Below are positions 25,496-37,844 of a DNA stretch of 46,497 bases, piece after piece. Every line of letters starts with the position of its first letter. Position 1 is the first letter of the stretch. The DNA lies in assembly GCA_016191205.1 (NCBI GenBank), contig JACPPB010000036.1, positions 1 to 46,497 of the forward strand. The letters run 5' to 3'. Made by a program: the position numbers and the translations under genes. A model generated the notes under the pieces. That model ran no database searches. It had not been told where the DNA came from and saw nothing but the letters and a program-made list of their open reading frames with translations. This DNA comes from Gammaproteobacteria bacterium. GTDB lineage: Bacteria; Pseudomonadota; Gammaproteobacteria; Pseudomonadales; Porticoccaceae.

Positions 25496-25744
25496 GCAGG
25501 GTATACATCCGATCCGCGCCAAAAGCTGGTTTTCACTGGCATCAACGCGCGCGCCACAACCGGCTGCCGCACGCTGACAACGCCCATTCCTTCCGCGCCT
25601 TCAGTTCGCCGAAGCGGTAATGTCTCATACCATGGCCGTGCTTTCGGCAAACTGTCCCGATAGCCGTCGCGCAAAACGCGCCGACCGCACAGGGGACGGC
25701 GCACATACCGCGGTCGGACATCAGAACAGCAAACCGAGCCATCC

Positions 25745-26254
25745 ATGCGCGACTGGCATTTCTACATCCTGCGCTGTGCCGATGGCAGCCTGTACAGCGG
25801 CATCACGACCGATCTCCAGCGCCGCGTGCGAGAGCACAATGAGGGCGCCGCGGGCGCCCGCTATACGCGCGGCCGCCGACCGGTCAGTCTGGCCTATAGT
25901 GAGCGCCTGCCGGATCGCGCCCAGGCGCTGCGCCGCGAACACGCCGTCAAACAGCTCGACCGCGCGGCCAAGCTGCGACTGCTGGCGGATGCCACTCCCC
26001 CACCGGATGACCTTCACTTACCGGACAACAACGACATGAGCTTCGCCACTCTCGGCCTGATCGAACCCCTGCAACGCGCGCTCGCCGAGCTGGAGCACCG
26101 CACGCCGACGCCGATTCAGCGCCAGGCGATACCTGTGGTGCTGGCCGGGCGCGACCTGATCGCGGCCGCCCAGACCGGCTCCGGCAAGACCGCCAGTTTC
26201 GCGCTGCCGCTGTTGCAGAAGCTCAATGCCGGCACGCCGGCCAGCTCGAACTGA
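25745..26254 (+). CDS. GIY-YIG nuclease domain fused in frame to the N-terminal part of an RhlE-type helicase
   Basis: One uninterrupted frame of 169 codons. Residues 1-82 are a YhbQ-like GIY-YIG domain: [19 protein letters not shown] with the Tyr pair and catalytic Arg in LQRRVREHN, then [14 protein letters not shown]. After an acidic/Pro linker ([15 protein letters not shown]) comes [12 protein letters not shown], the usual RhlE start, the Q motif TPIQRQAIP and Walker A AQTGSGKT. The frame stops at TGA 26252-26254, just before motif Ia. The helicase start at ATG 26036 has no ribosome site of its own, so expression may depend on the GIY-YIG start. Either a fusion or a gene pair that lost a stop. 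Confidence 0.75.
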   Translation: MRDWHFYILRCADGSLYSGITTDLQRRVREHNEGAAGARYTRGRRPVSLAYSERLPDRAQALRREHAVKQLDRAAKLRLLADATPPPDDLHLPDNNDMSFATLGLIEPLQRALAELEHRTPTPIQRQAIPVVLAGRDLIAAAQTGSGKTASFALPLLQKLNAGTPASSN

Positions 26255-27364
26255 ATACGTGACCTGGTGCTCACTCCCACCCGCGAGCTGGCCCAGCAGG
26301 TGGCGGACAACCTGAAGACCTACGGCCGCCACCTGTCGCTGCGCGTCAGCGTCGCCTACGGCGGTACCAGCCTGAACCCGCAGATGATGGCGCTGCGCCG
26401 CGGCGCCGACATTCTGGTCGCCACGCCGGGCCGCCTGCTCGATCTGCGCGAGAAAAACGCCGTGAAATTCCACGAGCTGCAATTGCTGGTGCTCGACGAA
26501 GCTGATCGCATGCTCGACATGGGCTTCAGCCGGGAGTTGCAGGAGATCCTGACCCTACTGCCCCGTCGGCGCCAGACGCTGCTGTTCTCCGCCACCTTCT
26601 CCGACGCCATCCGCGAACTGGCCGCCGGGCTGCTGCACAAACCCCAGCAAATCGACGCCAGCCCGCGCAACACCACGGTCGGTACCGTCAAGCAGTGGCT
26701 GATCCCGGTGGACAAGCAGCGCAAGCTGGAGCTGTTCTGCCACCTGTTGCGCAAGCGCCACTGGCCCCAGGTGCTGGTATTCGCCAAGACCCGCAAGCGA
26801 GTGGACGAGCTGGTCACCAGCCTCAAATTCCAGAACATCGGCACCGATGCCATCCACGGCGACATCACCCAGGCTGCCCGCCTCGCCGCGCTCAAACGCT
26901 TCCAGGCCGGCGCGGTGCGAGTGCTGGTGGCAACCGACGTGGCCGCGCGGGGGCTCGACATCAGCGCCCTGCCGCTGGTGGTCAATCTCGACCTGCCCGT
27001 CGATGCGGAAGGCTATGTGCACCGCGTCGGACGCACGGCGCGCGCCGGCGCGGCGGGCGAGGCGATCTCGCTGGTGTGCGCCGACGAGGCAGTCCAGCTC
27101 AACGCCATCGAAACCCTGATCGGCAAGCTGCTGCAGCGCCGGGAAATTCAGGGTTTCGAGCCCAGGCACGCGGTGCCCGTCACCGGCCCCAACAAGCGTC
27201 CGCCCAGCCTGAAAGCACTGAAGAACACCGCGAATAAAACCGGCGCCAAGAAGAAACGAGTCAGAGCCGCCAAGGGTGCTCCGGCCGGCAAGCAAAAATC
27301 CGGCGCCAAACCCGGCCCCGGCAAGGCAACCGCTGCCCGCAAACCGCGCAACACTCCGGCCTGA
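26036..27364 (+). pseudogene. rhlE: RhlE-type DEAD-box RNA helicase interrupted by an in-frame TGA
   Basis: Read through one TGA (26252-26254), this is a complete 442-codon RhlE-type helicase. Q motif and motif I (AQTGSGKT) come before the TGA. TPTRELAQQ (Ia), TPGR (Ib), LDEADRMLDMGF (II), SAT (III), ATDVAARGLDI (V) and HRVGRTARAG (VI) come after it, then a basic tail rich in Lys and Ala. The frame is the same on both sides; CGA to TGA would be one transition, giving SSNRIRDLVLTPTREL. GTG 26267 could start the second part, but that lacks the ATP-binding motif. Pseudogene, sequence error or readthrough. Confidence 0.75.
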
Positions 27365-27533
27365 TGGTCGGACGCTGCCACCCGCTCGGGTTATCCGGCG
27401 GCGTCCGGGCGTGTATCATTCCGCACGACTCTGCCGCCACCCGCGGGATCTGCATACCAGCATCCCGTGGCAATGCGCGGAGAGGTAGCCATAAGAACAT
27501 CACCCGAACCAAATCTGACCCGCCGAGGATGCT

Positions 27534-28637
27534 ATGACCATCAAAGTTAAAGCCGTGGTGCTCACCGCGAAAAACGAATACTCCGTACAGGAAATCGAGC
27601 TGGATCCGCCAAAAGCCAACGAAGTGCGCATCCGCATGGCCGCGACCGGCTTGTGCATGTCGGACCTGTCGGTGATCAACGGAAAGCTGCCGATGCCCAT
27701 GCCCATCGTGCTGGGCCATGAAGGCGCCGGCGTGGTCGAGGAAGTCGGCGCCAATGTCACCAACGTGAAAGTCGGCGACCACGTCATCACTTCGTTTATC
27801 CCCATGTGCGGGAAATGCCATTTCTGCCAGCACCAGGAACCCTGGCTGTGCACGGCCACCGATCTGTTCAGCGGCATGCAGCCCGATGGCACCAGCCGCG
27901 TGAAACTGAACGGCAAATACATCGGCGCCTTTGCCGCCCTGGGCAACATGGCCGAACAGGTGGTCTGCCCCGCCATGTGCGTAGTGCCGATCAAGACGAA
28001 ATACAGCCTCAGCGCCGCGGCCCTGGTCGGCTGCGGGGTGATGACCGGCGCCGGCGCCGCGCTCAACACCGCCAAGGTGCAGCCGGGCAGCAGCGTGGCC
28101 GTGTTCGGCTGCGGCGGCGTCGGCTTGTCCGCCCTGCAGGGCGCGAAGATCGCGGGCGCCAATCCGCTGATCGCGGTCGATCTCAACGACGCCAAGCTGG
28201 AAGCCGCGCGCGATTTCGGTGCCACCCACACGGTCAACGCGGGCAAGGATCCGGTGGCCCAGATCATGGAAATCACCGGCGGCATCGGCGTGGACTACGC
28301 CTTCGAAGTCATCGGCATTCCGTCGGTTGTGGCGCAAGCCTATGCGGCGACCCGGCGCGGCGGCACCTGCTGCCTGGTGGGCGCCCCGGGCGCGACCGAA
28401 GAGTACAAGTTCAGCGGCCTCGAAATGGCGCTGTCCGCCAAGAAAGTCTGCGGCTGTATCTACGGCAGCACCAACGCCAAGGTGGATTTCGAGAAGCTGC
28501 TCGGCTTTTACGAGACCGGACAACTCGACCTCGACCGCATGCAGTCGCGCACCTACAAGATCGAGGAAGTCCACCAGGGCTTCGACGACATGGTCGCCGG
28601 CCGCAATATCCGCGGGGTGATCCTGCACGGTAAATGA
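27534..28637 (+). CDS. Zinc-dependent alcohol dehydrogenase (class III-like MDR)
   Basis: A 367-residue medium-chain dehydrogenase. Catalytic zinc ligands are Cys41 and His62-Glu63 (GHEGAG), with a third Cys near 170. The structural zinc site is Cys92-x2-Cys95-x2-Cys98-x7-Cys106. The NAD site GCGGVGLSALQGAKIAGA is followed by IAVDLND, whose Asp favours NAD over NADP. It resembles the enzymes for S-(hydroxymethyl) adducts or aryl/acyl alcohols; the substrate is not clear. AGGA at 27527-27530 supports the start. It is a single gene with its own terminator. Confidence 0.9.
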   Translation: MTIKVKAVVLTAKNEYSVQEIELDPPKANEVRIRMAATGLCMSDLSVINGKLPMPMPIVLGHEGAGVVEEVGANVTNVKVGDHVITSFIPMCGKCHFCQHQEPWLCTATDLFSGMQPDGTSRVKLNGKYIGAFAALGNMAEQVVCPAMCVVPIKTKYSLSAAALVGCGVMTGAGAALNTAKVQPGSSVAVFGCGGVGLSALQGAKIAGANPLIAVDLNDAKLEAARDFGATHTVNAGKDPVAQIMEITGGIGVDYAFEVIGIPSVVAQAYAATRRGGTCCLVGAPGATEEYKFSGLEMALSAKKVCGCIYGSTNAKVDFEKLLGFYETGQLDLDRMQSRTYKIEEVHQGFDDMVAGRNIRGVILHGK

Positions 28638-28670
28638 TGGTTGGCAACAGCCTTCAAACGACAGCACAAA

Positions 28671-28704
28671 GAACAAGGCCACCCCCGGGTGGCCTTGTTC
28701 GTTT
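28671..28704 (+). terminator. Intrinsic terminator after the alcohol dehydrogenase gene
   Basis: A perfect inverted repeat GAACAAGGCCACCC / GGGTGGCCTTGTTC (28671-28700), with up to 14 bp of stem, followed by GTTT. It lies 33 bases after the stop. Confidence 0.8.
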
Positions 28705-28739
28705 GCGGCATTCCGCGTTTGGCGAAGCTGTTGAAGGCA

Positions 28740-29110
28740 GTCCTCAATTTCCGGCTTGCCGACTGAACCTGCGAATCAAGCCGAAGAAACGCATTGTGCG
28801 GGAAAAACTGGAGCCGCTGGCAGTCCCGGAGGAAATCAACAACACATGGTCGATGGACTTTATGCACGACACGTTGAGTGATAGTCGGAACTTTCAATTG
28901 TTCAATGTGCTCGACGACTACAATCGTGAAGGGCTTGGCATCGCAGTTGATTTATCACTGCCGGCCGAACGCGTCATCCGGGCGCTGGATCAGATCATTG
29001 AGTGGCGCGGCAAGCCCTATGGCTTTGGGAAGCATCACCCCAAAACAGAAGCTGGCCCTGGCCGCATAACCTCTAATCCTGGAGACATTTGAAAAAAAGA
29101 GGGATTACCA
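28740..29110 (+). mobile_element. IS3-family (IS407-like) insertion sequence remnant
   Basis: A decayed element: transposase OrfB core sequence at 28757-29017, then a short non-coding part ending gagggattacca at 29110, whose reverse complement starts TGG as IS3-family ends do. The left end and OrfA are missing. It directly precedes the AT-richer HNH gene and marks the left side of the accessory island. Confidence 0.6.
28757..29017 (+). pseudogene. Truncated IS3-family transposase OrfB
   Basis: About 87 codons match the integrase (rve) core of IS3/IS407 OrfB: LNLRIKPKKR, EINNTWSMDFMHDTLSD with the first catalytic Asp, LFNVLDDYNREGLGIAVD, and SLPAERVIRALDQIIEW. The sequence leaves the family right after WRGKP, so the DNGPEY segment and the catalytic Glu are lost. 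There is no start codon at the N-terminal edge. It cannot be active. Confidence 0.8.
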
Positions 29111-29121
29111 ATGACCACTAC

Positions 29122-29913
29122 TTATTCAGCTTCACCTTGGAAAATTGTTTTACGATGAAAAGCCAAGAAGTCTTTGCTCGGAAGGAATTTTTCTGGCATA
29201 TGTATTGGCCGACCCCGAAATTTGGATATTGATTCCTGAAGGAATGCATCGTCGTATGCCTTCATCTTTGGCGAAATTTGTATCGTCATGTCGTCCGTGA
29301 TACTAATAAGTCCGCTATCGAAAGCCCTGTCATGCAAGACCGATAGACATAGGCCATTATGTGGATTCAGCCTGTTTTTAGTGTCAGTTCGCCAAGGAAC
29401 AATGTGGCTAGCTATCAAGAACTGGGGGACTGTTAATCCGCTGATACAGCAGCGATACTCGTACGCGCTCAACACAGCTCTTCGAAAAAATGACTGCCCA
29501 ACTCTCACTTTTGTGGCTACTACCTTTTCTTCTCCATCGTAGTTATCGCTTTCAGTGAGTAGAGCCGCGTCTGCAATGTTGTCGTTAGATGCTCTCCCTT
29601 CAAGCCGATCCAACGCATGCTGTGCTTCTAATACAAAATGCACCCAATCCTTCTGCATTTCGTCCCACATTTCTTGATCCGCTTTGGAAGCTCCATCCAA
29701 TCCTTTTCGCCCAGTTCCAGTGATAGCTGGATCTAGACTTGCAATATTTGTCAATTTCATAGCAAGTGCCGATGGCGTCCTACCGATTAACGTAGCAAAT
29801 CGAATGATGTCGGCATTACCACGATGCATTTTCCCAAATGGCATTTGGCAATAGAGGTGGAACGCTATCAATAGCTGTTCACGTGACCAACCGGCTCTTC
29901 TTTGCATTTCCAC
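29122..29913 (-). CDS. HNH endonuclease, probably horizontally acquired
   Basis: A 263-residue protein. The N-terminal half (WSREQLLIAFHLYCQMPFGK; RTPSALAMKL) is a helical domain common in this group. The C-terminal half is an HNH_2-type nuclease with CCISGL, His160 in IASHIVPW, Asn173/Asn176 in LNPHNGLCL and His184 in LHDRAFD. Restriction-like or defence action is inferred; no methylase is nearby. GTG 29913 and ATG 29907 are both possible; AGGA lies three and nine bases upstream respectively. The gene is clearly poorer in GC than its neighbours and sits next to an IS remnant, signs of transfer. Confidence 0.85.
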   Translation of the reverse strand: MEMQRRAGWSREQLLIAFHLYCQMPFGKMHRGNADIIRFATLIGRTPSALAMKLTNIASLDPAITGTGRKGLDGASKADQEMWDEMQKDWVHFVLEAQHALDRLEGRASNDNIADAALLTESDNYDGEEKVVATKVRVGQSFFRRAVLSAYEYRCCISGLTVPQFLIASHIVPWRTDTKNRLNPHNGLCLSVLHDRAFDSGLISITDDMTIQISPKMKAYDDAFLQESISKFRGRPIHMPEKFLPSKDFLAFHRKTIFQGEAE

Positions 29914-30390
29914 GAATCCTAATGATCAATAGATATGCGGAGTGTCGGGCACTTCATGCTGACAGACGCCCCCCAGACTTCGATCGTGCAGCAATTGCTG
30001 AAGCTCGGTCGGTTTCTTCGGCTTTCTGTGTCCCTGTTAAATGAAGGCTCCTCCGGTCGTGGCACTGGTTGCCGCATCAGCAAAGGCCCACATTGTCTCG
30101 ATCATGGCGGACTCCTTTTTTTCCCGCCATCCCTTCACATAGGCCGGAGCAGACTGAACAGTCTTGCGCCTCGCACGATGGTCGACGCGGCATTCGAATC
30201 GATCGTGACGGGTAATCCTCGGCACCCGTGCCTCCAGACTAATCGTGCCGAACAGGGGATCCTGCGGGATATTGGGTCCGTGCATGGTGTTGGGTCTCAT
30301 CCTCGAGTCGATATCCGCTATCTTCGCCAAGGCGGCCAGTTTGAACAGCCTGTCAGGGTAAGGGGTGCCGGCTACGGCTTCTGCCCTCGG
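29914..30390. other. Region between the HNH gene and gor, without a convincing gene
   Basis: About 475 bases of mixed composition. On the minus strand there is a 22-codon frame at 30108-30040 (MIETMWAFADAATS...) with GGAG six bases before its ATG. It is in frame with a longer 97-codon reading from TTG 30330. Neither resembles anything I know. No terminator for gor is evident. Confidence 0.35.
30037..30330 (-). CDS. Doubtful hypothetical protein
   Basis: A 97-codon minus-strand frame downstream of gor, rich in Arg and His (RHDRFECRVDHRARRK) and ending TTGGAFI. It would start at a TTG without a ribosome site; in-frame ATGs at codons 11 and 16 also lack one, while a later ATG (30108) has GGAG upstream. 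I recognise no family. It may be only the last 22 codons, or nothing. Confidence 0.25.
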   Translation of the reverse strand: MAKIADIDSRMRPNTMHGPNIPQDPLFGTISLEARVPRITRHDRFECRVDHRARRKTVQSAPAYVKGWREKKESAMIETMWAFADAATSATTGGAFI

Positions 30391-31731
30391 CTATTTCAGA
30401 GTAACAAATTCCTCCGCCGCCGTCGGGTGAATCCCGATGGTGCGATCGAAATCGGCCTTGGTGGCGCCCATCCGGACCGCCACGGCAAAACCCTGGATGA
30501 TCTCGCCGGCGTGATCGCCCAGCATGTGGCAGCCCAGTACCCGATCATCGTCGCCATTGACCACGAGCTTCATCAGGGCGCGCTCGTCGCCGCCGCCGAG
30601 GGTTGCTTTCATGGGACGGAAACTTGATTTGAAAATCCGCACATTCGCATGCCGCTCGCGCGCCTGGGCCTCGGTCAGACCGACGCTGCCGATGCTGGGC
30701 TGGCTGAAAACCGCGCTGGGAATGTTGTCGTAGCTCATCACCGCCCCGCCCGCGCCGAACAGGTTTTCAGTGAGCACCATGGCTTCGCGGATGGCGACCG
30801 GGGTCAGCTCCACCCGTCCGATAACATCGCCCAGCGCGTAAATGGAGGGCTCGGCGGTGCGAAAATCCGCATCGATTTCAATGGCGCCGCGCGCGTCGAG
30901 CCGCACTTTCGTGTGCTCCAGCCCCAGCCCCTCGGTGTTGGCGCGGCGCCCAGTGGCGTACATGAACAGGCCCGCGTCCAGATCGCCGCCGCGCTTGAGC
31001 CGCGCGCGAAAGCCATCGGCGGTCGGATCGATGCGTTCGATGTCCTCATTGAAATGCAGTTGGATGCCCCGCTTGCTCATCTCGGTGGCCAGCGCTTCGC
31101 GCACGTCCTGGTCGAAACCGCGCAGGAAAAGATCGCCCCGGTAAACCAGATGCGTCTTCACGCCCAGCCCATTGAAGATGCCTGCAAACTCGACGGCGAT
31201 ATAACCGCCGCCGACGATGACGATGGTCTCCGGCAGTCTCGGCAGATAAAACGCCTGGTCCGAACAGATGGCGTGCTCGCGGCCGGGGATGTCGGGCAGG
31301 AAAGGGCGGCCCCCGGTGGCGATCAGCAGGTGGCGAGCGCGGTAATGGCGGTCCCCCACGGCGACGGTGTGGGGGTCGATCAGCCGCGCCCTGCCGGTGA
31401 GGATTTCGGCGCCGGAATCTTTCAGCAATTTCTCATAAATTCCGTTCAGCCGAATGATTTCATTGGTCTTGTTGTCGCGCAATGTCGCCCAGTTGAAGCC
31501 GGGCTGCTCCGGCGTCCAGCCGTAACCCCGGGCGTCCGCCAGGGCATGGGAGAACTCGGCGGCGTAGACGAACAGCTTTTTGGGCACGCAGCCCACATTG
31601 ACGCAGGTTCCGCCCAGGGCCTTGTCCTCGGCCACGGCGACCCGCGCGCCATGGTGCGCCGCCCGGCGCGCCGCGCGCACCCCGCCGGAGCCGGCGCCGA
31701 TGACAAAAAAATCGTAATCGAATGCCGTCAT
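30391..31731 (-). CDS. gor: Glutathione reductase
   Basis: A 446-residue pyridine nucleotide-disulfide oxidoreductase. The FAD motif is [16 protein letters not shown], the redox pair is Cys43-Val-Asn-Val-Gly-Cys48, the NADPH site [14 protein letters not shown] is followed by an Arg in [12 protein letters not shown], and the C-terminus has HPTAAEE with catalytic His435. It keeps glutathione reduced with NADPH. The start overlaps the end of cysG by four bases (ATGA), so the two are coupled. Confidence 0.93.
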   Translation of the reverse strand: MTAFDYDFFVIGAGSGGVRAARRAAHHGARVAVAEDKALGGTCVNVGCVPKKLFVYAAEFSHALADARGYGWTPEQPGFNWATLRDNKTNEIIRLNGIYEKLLKDSGAEILTGRARLIDPHTVAVGDRHYRARHLLIATGGRPFLPDIPGREHAICSDQAFYLPRLPETIVIVGGGYIAVEFAGIFNGLGVKTHLVYRGDLFLRGFDQDVREALATEMSKRGIQLHFNEDIERIDPTADGFRARLKRGGDLDAGLFMYATGRRANTEGLGLEHTKVRLDARGAIEIDADFRTAEPSIYALGDVIGRVELTPVAIREAMVLTENLFGAGGAVMSYDNIPSAVFSQPSIGSVGLTEAQARERHANVRIFKSSFRPMKATLGGGDERALMKLVVNGDDDRVLGCHMLGDHAGEIIQGFAVAVRMGATKADFDRTIGIHPTAAEEFVTLK

Positions 31732-33134
31732 GTCGCTTTGCCCGCCTCTGCTTGGGTTGCTTCAAACCAGGCCAGCCGCTCCCGCAACGCGACGACTGTA
31801 CCGACGATCAACAGGGTTGGCGCGCCAACATTCGCCTGTGCCACGCTGGCGGGCAGCGTCGCCAGGGTTCCGGTCAGCACCCGCTGCCCGGGCCGGGTGC
31901 CGTTTTCCACCAGCGCTGCCGGGGTGGCAGCGCTCATTCCATATTCAATCAGTTTCTCGCAAATAATCCGCAATCCATTGATTGGCATATAAAACACCAG
32001 CGTCTGGCCAGGCTTCGCGAGCGATTCCCAGTCCTGCTCGACGGTATCGCCCCGGCGGTGTCCGGCCTGAAAGCGGACCGACTGGGCATGATCGCGGTGG
32101 GTCAGCGGAATCCCCGCATAGCTGGCACAGCCCGAGGCAGCGGTGATGCCGGGCACCACCTGAAACGGAATGCCCTGTTCGGCGAGGTGTTCGATCTCCT
32201 CGCCGCCGCGCCCGAAGATGAAGGGATCGCCGCCCTTGAGGCGCAGCACCCGCTGGCCGGCGCGGGCGTATTCGACCAGCTTCTGATTGATGTTGTCCTG
32301 GGTCACGGGGTGGTGCCCGGCTTTCTTGCCCACGTAGACGCGTTCGGCATCGCGGCGCACCAGGTTCAGCACCTCGGCGGAAATCAGCCGGTCGTAGAGC
32401 ACAATGTCGGCCTGCTGCATCAGGCGCAGGGCGCGAAAGGTGAGCAGATCCGGGTCACCGGGACCGCCGCCGACCAGATAGACCTCGCCGACGGTCGCGG
32501 CGCGAGGATTCGCGAGCAGGGCTTCCAGCCGCTCCCGGGCCTGGCGCGGGCGACCGCTGTGGACCAGCTCCGCCACCTCGCCTTCGAAGATCTGCTCCCA
32601 GAATTGGCGCCGTCCGGTTGCGGAACCGATGGCGGCCTTGACCCGAGGACGAAATTCACCCGCGAGGCGCGCCAGCTCCCCGGTGCGGGCCGGCAGCAGG
32701 GCTTCCAGACGGGTGCGCAGCAGGCGCGCCAATACCGGCGCGGTGCCGCCGGTGCCGACCGCGACACAGACCGGATTGCGGTCGATGACGGCGGGGAACG
32801 TCACGGTGCAGAGTTCGGGCTGATCCACCACATTGACCGGGATGCCGCGGGTTTTCGCGGCTCGCGACACGGCGCGGTTGGTGGTCGGGTCGTCGGTCGC
32901 CGCCACGGCCAGCACGGCGCCATCGAGATCCGCGGCGCGAAAGCGGCGGCGGGTCAGCACCACCCTGCCCTGTCCGGCCAGCGCCTCGATGCCGTCGTCA
33001 CATTCTGGCGCAACGATGGTCACGGCCGCGCCGGCGGCGAGCAGCAGCTCCAGCTTGCGCCGGGCTACTTCGCCGCCGCCCACCAGCACGCAGCGCTCGC
33101 CGCGCACGCGATGAAACAGCGGCAGCGCGTCCAT
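31728..33134 (-). CDS. cysG: CysG, siroheme synthase (trifunctional)
   Basis: A 468-residue fusion. The N-terminal part is precorrin-2 dehydrogenase/ferrochelatase ([38 protein letters not shown]), with a central dimerisation region. The C-terminal part (about 215 on) is uroporphyrinogen-III methyltransferase ([58 protein letters not shown]). It makes siroheme for sulfite and nitrite reductases. It lies two bases after the serS stop and overlaps gor. Confidence 0.96.
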   Translation of the reverse strand: MDALPLFHRVRGERCVLVGGGEVARRKLELLLAAGAAVTIVAPECDDGIEALAGQGRVVLTRRRFRAADLDGAVLAVAATDDPTTNRAVSRAAKTRGIPVNVVDQPELCTVTFPAVIDRNPVCVAVGTGGTAPVLARLLRTRLEALLPARTGELARLAGEFRPRVKAAIGSATGRRQFWEQIFEGEVAELVHSGRPRQARERLEALLANPRAATVGEVYLVGGGPGDPDLLTFRALRLMQQADIVLYDRLISAEVLNLVRRDAERVYVGKKAGHHPVTQDNINQKLVEYARAGQRVLRLKGGDPFIFGRGGEEIEHLAEQGIPFQVVPGITAASGCASYAGIPLTHRDHAQSVRFQAGHRRGDTVEQDWESLAKPGQTLVFYMPINGLRIICEKLIEYGMSAATPAALVENGTRPGQRVLTGTLATLPASVAQANVGAPTLLIVGTVVALRERLAWFEATQAEAGKAT

Positions 33135-33136
33135 GG

Positions 33137-36156
<3,020 letters not shown>

Positions 36157-36164
<8 letters not shown>

Positions 36165-36840
36165 CCTGAAACACGTCGACGCCCGGGGGCGGCATGAAGC
36201 GGAACAGCTTGGGATCGACAGGCTGGTTGAGCTCCACGTCGCGCAGCTGGATGTCGGTGCGCTGGCCGAGGCTGTCGGTCATGATGATGGCGCGCGGCTC
36301 AGTGCCGGCAAAAACCAGTTCGATGCGCGTGTAGACCGCATCGGTGGCGAGCGGGCGCAGCACGATTCGCAACCGGTTCGCATCCGGTTTTTGGGCTTCG
36401 GGACCGCCCGCGTCCGGGACCACACATACCCTGAATTCTGCGAGCAACTTGTCGCTGTCTCCCACCAGCAATGCCGCGGGCGAATTGTCGAGCTGGCGAT
36501 GCAGGGTTTTCACGGTCACTTGCGCGAGGTCCGGGTCGTAGATCCAGATCCGGGTGCCATCCGCCACCACGGTCTGTTCGAACGGCGGTTCGGCGACCCA
36601 GTAGATGTGGCCGGGTTTGGCGAGCTGCATCAGTCCGGCGCTGGTTTGCAGGTCGTGGCCATCGGCGGCGGTCACCCGCTGTTCGAAATTGGCGCTCAGG
36701 GTGCGCAGCGTCGCCAGCCGCGCTTTCAGCGCCTGCCCTCCAGGTGGGCAATCGCCTTCGCCCAGCGCGCGTCCGGCACATACCAGCAAGGCCAGCGCAA
36801 CAAACCCGTAGCGGCGCACGCGCGGTCCGGCCAGCATCAA
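36157..36840 (-). CDS. lolA: LolA, periplasmic lipoprotein chaperone
   Basis: A 227-residue protein with a Sec signal peptide (basic [12 protein letters not shown], hydrophobic core, ALG end near residue 27). The body shows the LolA fold hallmarks: [33 protein letters not shown] with the FEQ-type lipid-binding edge, [15 protein letters not shown], and [24 protein letters not shown] near the end. It carries lipoproteins from LolCDE to LolB. The ATGs at 36840 and 36837 are both possible. The start overlaps the end of ftsK. Confidence 0.94.
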
Positions 36841-37844
36841 TCGCGCTCCCGATTGGGCACCAGCAATTCGCGGCTGCCGTTGCTGTTCATCGGGGTCACC
36901 ACGCCGGCCATTTCCATCGCTTCGATCAGGCGCGCGGCGCGGTTGTAGCCGATGCGCAATTTGCGCTGTACCGACGAGATCGATGCACGCCCGCTGCTGA
37001 TCACGAATTCCACCGCTTCATCGTAGAGCGCATCCGCTTCGCTGCCTTCGCTACCCGCGCCGTCGGCGTCGCTGTAACCCGGCACCGCGATGCTGCCGGT
37101 GGCGCTTTCATCGGTGATGTCCTCGAGGTAAGCCGGCTGGCCACGCCGTTTCCATTCGGCCACCACCTTGTGCACTTCGTGATCGTCCACGAAGGCGCCA
37201 TGAACCCGGATCGGCACCGCGGTTCCCGTCGGGAGATACAGCATGTCGCCGTGGCCGAGCAACTGCTCCGCGCCGCCCTGATCGAGAATGGTACGGGAAT
37301 CGATCTTGGACGATACCTGGAACGCGATACGGGTCGGCACATTGGCCTTGATCAGACCCGTGATGACGTCCACCGAGGGCCGCTGGGTCGCCAGGATGAG
37401 GTGAATGCCCGCCGCCCTCGCCTTCTGGGCGATGCGGGCAATGAGCTGCTCGACCTTTTTACCGACGATCATCATCATGTCGGCAAATTCGTCGATCACC
37501 ACCACGATATAGGGCAGGGTGTTCAGCTCCGGCGCCTGGGTCGGATCATGGTCGGTGGCGAACGGCTGATCCGCGCGCCAACTGGGATCCCGCAGCGGCT
37601 CGCCCGCGGCGCGGCCATCTTCGATCTTGCGGTTGTACCCGGCGAGATTGCGCACCCCGAGCTGCGCCATGAGGCGGTAGCGGCGCTCCATTTCGCCCAC
37701 GCACCAGCGCAGGCCGCTGGCGGCGTCCTTCATGTCGGTGATGACCGGCGTCAACAGGTGGGGAATGTCGTCGTAGACCGACAGTTCCAGCATTTTCGGA
37801 TCCACGAGGATCAACCGTACTTCCTCCGGTGTCGCCTTGAACAG
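36837..37844 (-). pseudogene. ftsK: ftsK, 3' part (C-terminal motor and gamma domain), frame-shifted from the 5' part
   Basis: Reading from 37844 gives [31 protein letters not shown], a Walker B-containing motor ([15 protein letters not shown]), the [15 protein letters not shown] segment, and the DNA-reading gamma winged helix at the end ([35 protein letters not shown]). These are quoted as landmarks. Walker A is absent, and the first usable start is TTG 37814. The piece begins exactly where the 5' part leaves the family, with about 46 codons missing between. As it stands it cannot bind ATP. Confidence 0.85.

Noticed and set aside
24934..25746. A 270-codon frame antisense to the IPTL-CTERM gene
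   Set aside because: It overlaps a gene with signal peptide, sorting tail, ribosome site and terminator, and itself has no recognisable feature.
26252..26254. TGA as a selenocysteine codon in the helicase
   Set aside because: The site is a loop between motifs I and Ia where no catalytic Cys occurs, and I see no clear stem-loop of the SECIS kind right after it. A lost Arg codon is simpler.
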